Virus record (IMG/VR): IMGVR_UViG_3300042866_002225 | Span: 1-20,762 of that record | Source: a virus | Direction: 5' to 3' (one strand) | Length of the DNA stretch: 20,762 nucleotides | Shown: positions 14,692 to 20,762 of the stretch, piece after piece | Numbering within the stretch: the stretch's first letter is position 1 | How the letters are laid out: each line of letters opens with the position of its first letter | Notes under the pieces: generated by a model | Database searches by the model: none | The model's input: the letters and a program-made list of their open reading frames with translations, nothing else | What the model was told of the DNA's origin: nothing | Made by a program: the position numbers and the translations under genes

Positions 14692-15189
14692 TTAGTCGCT
14701 TCCCGGTCCGGCGACTGGTTCGATAGATATGACTTCAAATGTCCCATATTTTTCTTGTACGTTGTTAAATGGCGAGAACCCCTTGTACTTGCCGACCAAC
14801 GTGAGCAAGTGGTTGAAGTCCGCCAATGATATCTCATCGGGCAGCACGGCGGAAATGACCACCGAATCTCCCGGGCGAAAAGCCTCATGCAGCGCGTAAT
14901 GACTGCGCATTCCCTCTCCGCCTTGATTTGGCGTCAGGATCGTACGCCGCCAATCGTTACGCGGCTGACCTACAACGACAGGGCACCAATCTATTTTTTT
15001 GACAGCAGAATGATGCCGATTAGCAATCTTGGCTGCGTAACGCATGCTACTCAGCCAAGCCGACGACATAAACATTACACGATCACTGGGGTCACGTTCG
15101 AAACAGAAAAGAACTTGACCGTGTCGTCGCTTTTTGGCGGCGCCAAGACACACGCGGTTAAATCGAATTGTGACCGTAACCTCTTGCAT
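14692..15189 (-). CDS. Unknown protein, 165 residues
   Basis: It begins with ATG at 15189, 1 nt after the upstream stop (TAA-T-ATG), and ends 1 nt before the helicase start. The two single-nt junctions suggest that the three genes are translated together. I do not recognise a family. The sequence is compact and basic in the first half (FNRVCLGAAKKRRHGQ, AAKIANRHHSAVKKIDW), with a beta-rich second half (GDSVVISAVLPDEISL). It ends with GKYKGFSPFNNVQEKYGTFEVISIEP (about 133-158). A G-x-G-x-SP...YG-x-FEV pattern like this occurs, as I recall, at the C-terminus of uncharacterised phage proteins. It could be an RNA- or DNA-binding protein, but this is not shown. Confidence 0.8.
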   Translation of the reverse strand: MQEVTVTIRFNRVCLGAAKKRRHGQVLFCFERDPSDRVMFMSSAWLSSMRYAAKIANRHHSAVKKIDWCPVVVGQPRNDWRRTILTPNQGGEGMRSHYALHEAFRPGDSVVISAVLPDEISLADFNHLLTLVGKYKGFSPFNNVQEKYGTFEVISIEPVAGPGSD

Positions 15190-15190
15190 A

Positions 15191-16129
15191 TTACGTCTTC
15201 ACGTGCATGTGTTGCGTGTACGTCTTTATCTCAGCAGGCGATTTGAAAAACAGGTTTGGAGCAAATAACCCGTCTTTTGTGCCTTTACGATTTTCGAGCG
15301 CGGACAACCAGTTATCGTTGACGTAGCGCAAAAACGCCTGAGACGCCCGCAAATCGCCGCGATTGCCTCCGCCGGCTGCTTTTCGAATGCGGTACAAAAA
15401 GTTGGCTGGATTTGTCAAATCCACGATGTCATCTGAAACTGTCTTCCAACTTGCCAACACGGACTCGCACCGAAACTCTCTAGTCTTTGTCAGCAACTTT
15501 TTGTTATTTGAAACCTTCGACTGCACTGCTGGCGTTAGCCCTAAAAACAACTCTAGTTTTTTGAGCCGGTCGGGGCGGCGGCGGTCTACGTACCAGCGCG
15601 GGTCAATGATATGAATCAGCATCTTTGTCGCGGCTTCTTGATCCAGCGTCGGAATAAACGTTAACGCTTTGTGCGCCGGATGCATTTGAAAATACTGTTG
15701 CGTCGACTCGTCGTGCGTGTAGTTCGTGCGAAGCGTTCTGGCTAACAACGCGTAAGCCGGATAATCGTTCATAGTCAACTGATGCCAGCCGCCACAAGCC
15801 GGCGAAATCGCCGCGGTGCGCATGCGCTGAAGCACTAACTCTGGACTACCAAGTTCGTACTGGTTGTCCAAAATATTAGGGCCGGCGACCTCTATGGATC
15901 GCACCTCGCCTTTGTATCTGCGCAGATACAACGCGCTGATGAGTTCGGCATTTTGCTTTACGCCTAAAATGCGAAATGTCAGGCCCATACCGGCAACAAT
16001 CGGCGACATCAGGAAACTGTCGACAATTTGTTCCGAATTTCTAGGCGCACTTATGCCGCGGGCGTACCAAACTTTACCGTCGTCCGCAGTATGAAGTTTA
16101 ATGATAGTTTCATCCTGCGGTACGTACAT
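15191..16129 (-). CDS. Unknown protein, 312 residues
   Basis: It starts with ATG at 16129 with CGGAG 7 nt upstream, and overlaps the end of the SbcC-like gene by 20 nt. I do not recognise the family. The first 130 residues look alpha/beta (MYVPQDETIIKLHTADDGKVWYARGI, YKGEVRSIEVAGPNIL). Residues about 145-175 have aromatic and His-rich stretches (TNYTHDESTQQYFQMHPAHKAL), and the C-terminal third is basic and helical (KVSNNKKLLTKTREF, RIRKAAGGGNRGDLRASQAFLRYVNDNW). No nucleotide-binding or nuclease motif is visible. It sits between the SbcC-like ATPase and the UvsW-like helicase with coupled junctions on both sides, so it is probably part of the recombination machinery or its control. Confidence 0.8.
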   Translation of the reverse strand: MYVPQDETIIKLHTADDGKVWYARGISAPRNSEQIVDSFLMSPIVAGMGLTFRILGVKQNAELISALYLRRYKGEVRSIEVAGPNILDNQYELGSPELVLQRMRTAAISPACGGWHQLTMNDYPAYALLARTLRTNYTHDESTQQYFQMHPAHKALTFIPTLDQEAATKMLIHIIDPRWYVDRRRPDRLKKLELFLGLTPAVQSKVSNNKKLLTKTREFRCESVLASWKTVSDDIVDLTNPANFLYRIRKAAGGGNRGDLRASQAFLRYVNDNWLSALENRKGTKDGLFAPNLFFKSPAEIKTYTQHMHVKT

Positions 16130-18266
16130 TGCGTAACTCCGGCGGTTCTAGTTCGATCGTAGACTCAAACAGGTGGGACAAACTAGCAGCGTGGGTAACA
16201 AGTAAACATTGTAACCCTTTTGCCGTCGACAAGTCGCGTAACTTTTCTAAGACCGGCGCCAGCGCTTGAATACGCGGCTGATCCAAAGACGCAGTCGGCT
16301 CGTCCAACGCAAGCAAACCAATCTCTTCGGCGAACATGGCGTTACAGGCGACTCGAAACGCAATAGCCAAGACGGTTTTTTGACCGATCGACAAGCGTTG
16401 CGCGACTTGCCGCCGGCCGTCGTAAAACTCCGCGATGAAATTTGGCGTGCCGTCGCCGGACACACGAATCTGAAAGTTGACACTGAAAACCTGCAATAGT
16501 TCGTTTATTGACGTTTCTAGTTTTTCCAGATTGCGCTGCGCAACAATTCGCGGCGCGTTCTTCAAGGCCTCGCGGGCCTGCGTTGCAAGGGCGGACCACT
16601 GCCTCATTTTAACAGCGTCGTTCTCTTGTTTTAAAGTTGCTGCGTGTTGTTCCTGTAATTTGCGATGATTTGCCGCTAACTCAAATTTCTGCTGCTCTAA
16701 CGTCTGTCGGTGGGCACATTGCTCGCGAAGAGATGTCAACCGCGCGTTCGCCATATGGGCGTCGGCTTGCGTGGCTGTAATCTCTTTAATGTCTTCCCCC
16801 AACTTCGCCATACGCTCGCGAACGGCCGTCAAAGCGCCGGTCAGTTTGGCGACGTGTTCCCGAGTCTTTTGCATCAACGGCGACAATTCATTTTGCGCCG
16901 CTTGAAAATCCTCAAAATCTGACACGGCTTGCTGAAGTTCTTCTTCGGTAGACTCTGGCGGCTTGACAGCAGTCAAATCGCGTTCGGAGTCATCGAGATG
17001 CTTTTCGCGAGCCTTTAACTTGTCCTCCAGCAGTTCCCACTGGCTGCGGAGTTTTTCAGCCGAAGCGGCTTTGTCCGCTTCTTCAGTCAAATCAGAAAGC
17101 AGTTGCCTCAATTTAGGAATGTGCGCCTGCTGCTCATTAACTTGCGACGCTAACTGGGCTGAGGGCGTATGACAGGTGGGGCACTCGGCTACACCTTCCT
17201 CAGTGAACATGGCAACGAACCGCTCGGCGTCTTTGATTTGACGTATGACGGAATCAGCCTGTCGGCGCAGTTGCGCCGCTTCGATCCCACTGTAAATGGG
17301 CGGTTCTGGATTCTTAACGCGTTCTGCCGCAATGGCGTCACGCTGTTCTTGAATCTTGGTTTTAACCTTTGCGATGTTCTTGTAATTTTCCCAGTGGCCT
17401 AAAGCAATCTTGGCGTCACGATGGGCATCTTCTTTGCCCTCGATAGCCGAAGAAAACGCTTCAAGGTCTTTCTTGTACTGCCGGCAAGTTTCTTCCGATT
17501 CTTCAATTTCCTTTTCGTATTCAGTTGCTTGTTGAGACAACCGTTGCAGTTCAATGCCTGCTTTTTCACGGTTTTCCCATTGCTGGATAAGTTTCTGGTC
17601 GCGTTCTTGGGCTTGCAAAAATGCATCGAGCGTAGGCAGCGCATCTATTTGCGTCTTTAACGCTGTGATTTGTTTGGCGACCTCTTCTTGTTCCAGAACT
17701 ATTTGCGAACTGGGTTTGATGATTTCGGGCACGTTGAGTTTCAGCAAGCCCTTACCAATTGCATCTTGGCATTTATCGGCTTTGGCTGTATTGAACAACC
17801 GCTGAAAGAATTTGTCCGTGTCCGTCTGATTATCGTCGATAAACGAAAATATCTCGGTCTGGGAAACGATGATGAACCTGCTGATAAACTTGGCGTCAAC
17901 ACCCAGCAGTTTTTCGATCCCAGCCGTTACCGCCTTGTCGCCGCGCGCAGATTCTTTACCGTCTACCGTTAAGATAGATTGTTCTTTTTCGGGCAAAAGG
18001 TAGCGGGTAACAACCGCGATGTGCCCGTTGTGCTCGAATTCAAGCGTTGCGTATGACGGCTCACCCTCTTTGGCGTATTGGCTGACGTTGTCTGCCTTTA
18101 CGCCGTAGTTAGGGTTTTCGCCGGTAAGGAGCCAGCGGATGGCGCCGAAAAGACTACTCTTGCCAGAACCGTTTTCACCAAGAATGGCAACAAGCCCGCG
18201 TGTGAACTCACACGTGCGCTGCCGATGGTGAACCCAGTTCCTCACTTCCAATTTCAGAAGTTGCAT
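16110..18266 (-). CDS. sbcC: SbcC/Rad50-like ATPase with zinc hook
   Basis: 718 residues from ATG at 18266; GAGGA lies about 5 nt upstream, inside the end of the SbcD-like gene (59-nt overlap). Walker A GENGSGKSS (30-38) is followed by a Q-loop (SQTE, 135-138). Long coiled coils (about 180-350 and 380-590) flank the zinc-hook CPTC (362-365), which sits near the middle as expected. The ABC signature is RLSIGQKTVLA (624-634), Walker B is LLALDEP (651-657) and the D-loop is TASLD (658-662); His692 in VTHAAS is the switch histidine. With its partner nuclease it would process double-strand ends and hairpins, feeding recombination-dependent replication, as T4 gp46/gp47 do. It is longer than T4 gp46 (560) and shorter than E. 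coli SbcC (1048), mostly through coil length. Confidence 0.93.
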   Translation of the reverse strand: MQLLKLEVRNWVHHRQRTCEFTRGLVAILGENGSGKSSLFGAIRWLLTGENPNYGVKADNVSQYAKEGEPSYATLEFEHNGHIAVVTRYLLPEKEQSILTVDGKESARGDKAVTAGIEKLLGVDAKFISRFIIVSQTEIFSFIDDNQTDTDKFFQRLFNTAKADKCQDAIGKGLLKLNVPEIIKPSSQIVLEQEEVAKQITALKTQIDALPTLDAFLQAQERDQKLIQQWENREKAGIELQRLSQQATEYEKEIEESEETCRQYKKDLEAFSSAIEGKEDAHRDAKIALGHWENYKNIAKVKTKIQEQRDAIAAERVKNPEPPIYSGIEAAQLRRQADSVIRQIKDAERFVAMFTEEGVAECPTCHTPSAQLASQVNEQQAHIPKLRQLLSDLTEEADKAASAEKLRSQWELLEDKLKAREKHLDDSERDLTAVKPPESTEEELQQAVSDFEDFQAAQNELSPLMQKTREHVAKLTGALTAVRERMAKLGEDIKEITATQADAHMANARLTSLREQCAHRQTLEQQKFELAANHRKLQEQHAATLKQENDAVKMRQWSALATQAREALKNAPRIVAQRNLEKLETSINELLQVFSVNFQIRVSGDGTPNFIAEFYDGRRQVAQRLSIGQKTVLAIAFRVACNAMFAEEIGLLALDEPTASLDQPRIQALAPVLEKLRDLSTAKGLQCLLVTHAASLSHLFESTIELEPPELRNVRTAG

Positions 18267-19389
18267 TGGGTTCCTCAGTCATGAATTTAGAGAACTGCGC
18301 TTCTAATTCTTTGCCGGGATCATCTGCCGTCAAAAGCGCAGAGGCTAGTTTGTACGCCTTGTTTTCACCGCCAATTAAATCAGACACAGCAGACAGCAAA
18401 TCGTTCTTTACCGTATCGCGAGTCGGGCCTTGTCGTTGCGAAGTCTTATCAGTCAAAGCCTCGCAAAACAAGTGCGCCAAGTCGGCGACGACCGTTGTGA
18501 CGCGAAGGAACGCGTCAGGTAGGCGCTTATCGAACTTGACGCGCACCAACGGCCTGTGAATGTCTGAATGATGCCCAGCAGCCTTTGCGTGTTCAGTAAG
18601 CGCCGTGATTTCTTTCAACAAACGGCCGGCGCAAAGTTCGTCTAGAAATTCTTGCTCTTTAACAGCGTAACTAATAACGCCGCGCGTCTTGAGTTGTTTT
18701 GGTGTAAAGACGATTTGACCGTCGTGCTCGCAAATCACAAAAAACGATTTCTGCGAGTCTTCGCCCATGTCCTGCATCGCCGTCGAGCCGGGCGAAAGCA
18801 TCTTAATAGGCTTGCCCTGCGCATTCGTGCTTTCCGCCACCTTGGTGACGTGAAAGTCGCCGGCCAATACAGTTTGAACGTGATGCACTTCTGTCAGTTC
18901 GCACTCGGTGCGGCCAATGCTGCCCATAAAGTCTTTCCAGACCTGATGAGTTACCAAGATATCAGTATCTTCCGGGACGGCCTGAAACGCGGCTTGAATT
19001 TCGCCGCGCGGTAGCCAATCTAACCCCCAAACAGATATGTCACCCAGCGGGCCGAAGGTGGCCGCGGCGTTATGCAGATGAATAGGCCACGGATGAATTG
19101 ACAACCAAGGTGCGTTACGGTCGTACTCGTGATTGCCTTGAATGTAATAAACGTTCAATTGTGCCGTTTGCATTCGGGACAAGCCGGCGCAAAGTTTTGT
19201 GATCGGGCGCGCAAGATTTTGTTTGCGCTCCAAAACGTCGCCGCCAAGGATGAGCGGCAAACGGTGTTCGATACAGTAATCAATTATCTGCGCAAAACTG
19301 TAATAGGCATCGCCGTATATGCCCGGTTTTGTCGACCAAGCGCCGTCCTCTAAATGTAGGTCAGCGCTAAACACAAAAAGCGGCTGCAC
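18208..19389 (-). CDS. sbcD: SbcD/Mre11-like metallo-phosphoesterase nuclease
   Basis: 393 residues from GTG at 19389 (AGAGG 7 nt upstream, spacer a run of seven T). The calcineurin-like motifs are in order: SADLHL (Asp10, His12), LGGDVLE (Asp51), GNHEYD (Asn86, His87), LVTHQ (His148) and AGDFH (177-180 core, His180). In the last motif the usual GHxH has Asp178 in place of the first His, a change that could affect the metal site or be a tolerated variant. After about residue 200 come LSPGSTAMQDMGE, a helical C-terminal region that would bind the SbcC-like coiled coil, and an acidic, polar tail. It overlaps the SbcC-like gene, so the two subunits are probably made in step. The neighbours support a gp47-type role in end processing. 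Confidence 0.9.
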   Translation of the reverse strand: MQPLFVFSADLHLEDGAWSTKPGIYGDAYYSFAQIIDYCIEHRLPLILGGDVLERKQNLARPITKLCAGLSRMQTAQLNVYYIQGNHEYDRNAPWLSIHPWPIHLHNAAATFGPLGDISVWGLDWLPRGEIQAAFQAVPEDTDILVTHQVWKDFMGSIGRTECELTEVHHVQTVLAGDFHVTKVAESTNAQGKPIKMLSPGSTAMQDMGEDSQKSFFVICEHDGQIVFTPKQLKTRGVISYAVKEQEFLDELCAGRLLKEITALTEHAKAAGHHSDIHRPLVRVKFDKRLPDAFLRVTTVVADLAHLFCEALTDKTSQRQGPTRDTVKNDLLSAVSDLIGGENKAYKLASALLTADDPGKELEAQFSKFMTEEPNATSEIGSEELGSPSAAHV

Positions 19390-19400
19390 AAAAAAACCTC

Positions 19401-20063
19401 TTATTCGGAATCGGGGTCGTGGTTAAAGAAATTTTCAAACGGGTTGTCGTCGTCTTCTTCGTAATCCTCGTCGTCTTCAAAATACTGCTGGTAATCTTCA
19501 ATCTCGTTTGTCTCAGGCGGCCAGAGTTTTTTAGCCGCGCCGAACGGACCTTCGTGCCATTTTTTGTAGTTGGTCTCAAACGGAAAAAACTTCATTAACG
19601 TGTTGAGAAAATTCGACAGCAGGTCGGGCAACGCGTTGATGGCGTTATTTGGCGTATTCTTGTACAGCGAAAAAGTCTTTTTCCATTCAGTGGGTTTGCC
19701 GCTGTACCAGCCGCTGTCAGTTTTACCAATCAACGCGCCAGTGTCGTTTTCTTCTGTTGTGACCAATTTTAAAAACGACAGCGAAAACAAATCGGCTAAC
19801 TCGTCAACGCTGGGGCCGTTTGATACGTTGATTTTTCGAATGTTGTCTTTTTTCTGGATGGCCTCGATTTTTTGCTCAAACTGCTGATGCATATCGTCGA
19901 GTTCGACGGCCATGTTTGCGGCAGAAGCAAAGTCTTTTACACCCAAAGTAGACGGGTGCATCAAACTCATGGTTGAGCGCAACAAATAATAGTCGCGCCG
20001 CATGGCTGCCACATAAAGCCGGATGAATTGAATTTCCACCGGCGACATGCCAGAAAATTTCAT
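19401..20063 (-). CDS. Unknown protein with strongly acidic C-terminal tail
   Basis: 220 residues from ATG at 20063, 11 nt after the upstream stop. Residues 1-100 are helical (VEIQFIRLYVAAMRRDYYLLRSTMS, ELDDMHQQFEQKIEAIQKK, which may form a short coiled coil). The C-terminal 33 residues (188-220) are very acidic, with runs of Asp and Glu plus aromatics ending NPFENFFNHDPDSE. An acidic, aromatic tip on a small protein in a replication block resembles the protein-interaction tails of ssDNA-binding proteins, but the rest does not look like an OB fold to me, so this is only a possibility. It ends 11 nt before the SbcD-like gene. Function unknown. Confidence 0.8.
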   Translation of the reverse strand: MKFSGMSPVEIQFIRLYVAAMRRDYYLLRSTMSLMHPSTLGVKDFASAANMAVELDDMHQQFEQKIEAIQKKDNIRKINVSNGPSVDELADLFSLSFLKLVTTEENDTGALIGKTDSGWYSGKPTEWKKTFSLYKNTPNNAINALPDLLSNFLNTLMKFFPFETNYKKWHEGPFGAAKKLWPPETNEIEDYQQYFEDDEDYEEDDDNPFENFFNHDPDSE

Positions 20064-20074
20064 TCCGCACCAGA

Positions 20075-20305
20075 TTAGTTGACGGGGCCGACAACAGAAC
20101 TTTCCGGAATTGCTACGGTGTTTAAGATAGCATTAAATCCGTGTTCTGCCCAGTCAAATCTGTAATGCGGGCGTCGTCTTTTGACGCATTCGATTATTCG
20201 AAACGACATCAACGGGCGACTGCCTATTTTGACAAATACGCGATCGTGCACAGCGTACTTTCCGGCAAATGGTTTTTCACAATCCTTGGCTGCGGCAAAA
20301 TCCAT
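20075..20305 (-). CDS. Small basic protein of unknown function, 76 residues
   Basis: It starts with ATG at 20303-20305, inside the last 29 nt of the preceding gene, and ends 11 nt before the next one. The composition is basic, with a strand-like beginning (GKYAVHDRVFVKIGSRPL) that could form a small beta-barrel, and RIIECVKRRRPHYRFDWAEHGF in the middle. The upstream site GAAAGA is weak. No family is recognised. It is accepted as a gene because it sits with tight spacing in the same direction as its neighbours and shows no competing frame on the minus strand. Confidence 0.65.
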   Translation of the reverse strand: MDFAAAKDCEKPFAGKYAVHDRVFVKIGSRPLMSFRIIECVKRRRPHYRFDWAEHGFNAILNTVAIPESSVVGPVN

Positions 20306-20501
20306 TTAACCGATCTTTCATTGCTTCGGCTGCCGTAATGATTTCGTTCAAAATACCGCGAACATGCGCTAACTTTTCTTGCGCTGTAAATTCGTCTTCG
20401 TACGTCATGTCATGTAGCGCGTCATCAATAAAGTCGTACACCATACGATACTCAGATTCGCCGACGACGTCCGGGTCAAGAAATATGTCACTTGCTTTCA
20501 T
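20277..20501 (-). CDS. Small acidic protein of unknown function, 74 residues
   Basis: From ATG at 20501 (MKASDIFLDPDVVGESEYRM). An in-frame TTG at 20534 would add 11 Lys/Thr-rich residues, but with no better upstream site; the ATG site is also weak (AAAGAAAAC). The protein is acidic and mostly helical, with an aromatic/acidic stretch (VYDFIDDALHDMTYEDEF) and a helix that may be a protein-binding surface (EKLAHVRGILNEIITAAEAM). It overlaps the next gene by 29 nt. Function unknown. Confidence 0.65.
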   Translation of the reverse strand: MKASDIFLDPDVVGESEYRMVYDFIDDALHDMTYEDEFTAQEKLAHVRGILNEIITAAEAMKDRLNGFCRSQGL

Positions 20502-20543
20502 TGTTTTCTTTGTCGTTAAGTTTTTTTGCAACAAAACTTGACA

Positions 20544-20762
20544 TTAGCCGCCCAGCCGCTCCAGCAGGCCGCGAAGGGTGGCGGCTACGTTGTCAGCGTG
20601 AATGGCTCGCATTTGATTGTAGGCAATCGCAACAGCATCTTTCTCCGCGTCGGTGAGCGTCAAGTTTTCCTGCGAAGAATCTGGACACGGCCCAGTCGCC
20701 CAGAGCGTTTTTCGCCACTCGGCCATCTTGCCTGCGATGTCGCTCACCTTGCACTCGTCCAA
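20544..20762 (-). CDS. Unknown small protein, 5' end at or beyond window edge
   Basis: An open frame from the right edge ends with TAA at 20544. The first codon in view is TTG at 20762, which may be the true start or an internal Leu, so the gene should be read as partial. The 72 residues include LTLTDAEKDAVAIAYNQM and the C-terminal DNVAATLRGLLERLGG. The LTDAE...AATLRGLLERL pattern is one I recall in short uncharacterised proteins from environmental phages and Planctomycetota genomes, which gives a weak hint at the host. Two cysteines (4 and 26) are not arranged as a metal site. The frame is followed by a 42-nt gap holding no clear signal. Confidence 0.6.
   Translation of the reverse strand: MDECKVSDIAGKMAEWRKTLWATGPCPDSSQENLTLTDAEKDAVAIAYNQMRAIHADNVAATLRGLLERLGG

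Noticed and set aside
14691-14888. 66-residue N-terminal extension of the SF2 helicase
   Set aside because: It overlaps the 165-residue gene in another frame and has the composition of a shadow frame. The ATG at 14690 sits 1 nt after the upstream stop, matching the spacing of neighbouring genes.
19440-19500. Repetitive cgtcgtcttc-like tract as a possible tandem repeat
   Set aside because: It is simply the Asp/Glu codon run of the acidic tail of the 220-residue protein and has no regular unit.

Overview
The window looks like the DNA replication and recombination block of a tailed double-stranded DNA bacteriophage (Caudoviricetes, or a prophage of that type). The reasons are 21 tightly packed genes all on the minus strand, 1-nt gaps and 8-59-nt overlaps between them, many small unknown genes, and a phage-style set of replication enzymes. 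There are no tRNAs, rRNAs, insertion sequences, CRISPR arrays or structural genes. The host cannot be read off reliably. Starts have clear Shine-Dalgarno sites, so the host is bacterial. Two small proteins (the genes at 3047-3370 and 20544-20762) have motifs that I loosely associate with Planctomycetota and environmental contigs; this is only a hint.

Layout in transcription order, from high to low coordinates. Positions 20762-19401 hold four small unknown genes, the first cut by the window edge. Positions 19389-16110 encode an SbcD/Mre11-like nuclease and an SbcC/Rad50-like ATPase with a zinc-hook CxxC; their genes overlap by 59 nt. Positions 16129-14692 hold two unknown proteins. Positions 14690-13158 encode an SF2 helicase of UvsW type, then comes an unknown 250-residue protein (13195-12443), a DnaB-family replicative helicase (12450-10753), a zinc-finger/TOPRIM primase (10744-9665), and a 1052-residue DNA polymerase (9661-6503). 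The polymerase joins a family-4 uracil-DNA-glycosylase-like domain, a 3'-5' exonuclease and a PolA polymerase domain in one chain.

The only substantial non-coding stretches flank one gene. Between the polymerase and a 454-residue unknown protein (6388-5024) lie 114 nt with three stem-loops, one of them terminator-like. Between that gene and a RecA/UvsX-like recombinase (4932-3556) lie 91 nt with a perfect 12-bp terminator-like hairpin. The 454-residue gene therefore looks like its own expression unit. It has a globular N-terminal part, a Pro/Ala-rich acidic linker and a basic tail, and from position and layout it may be the phage's single-stranded-DNA-binding or replication accessory protein. 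Downstream of recA are six further genes: two small unknowns, a candidate PD-(D/E)XK nuclease, an unknown, a DUF932-like protein, and a protein cut by the left window edge that has a possible helix-turn-helix segment.

Together the genes would unwind (DnaB, UvsW-like), prime and copy DNA, process ends (SbcCD-like), pair strands (RecA-like) and resolve branches: a recombination-linked replication programme comparable to T4. The polymerase fusion recalls SPO1-type phages, whose DNA carries hydroxymethyluracil.
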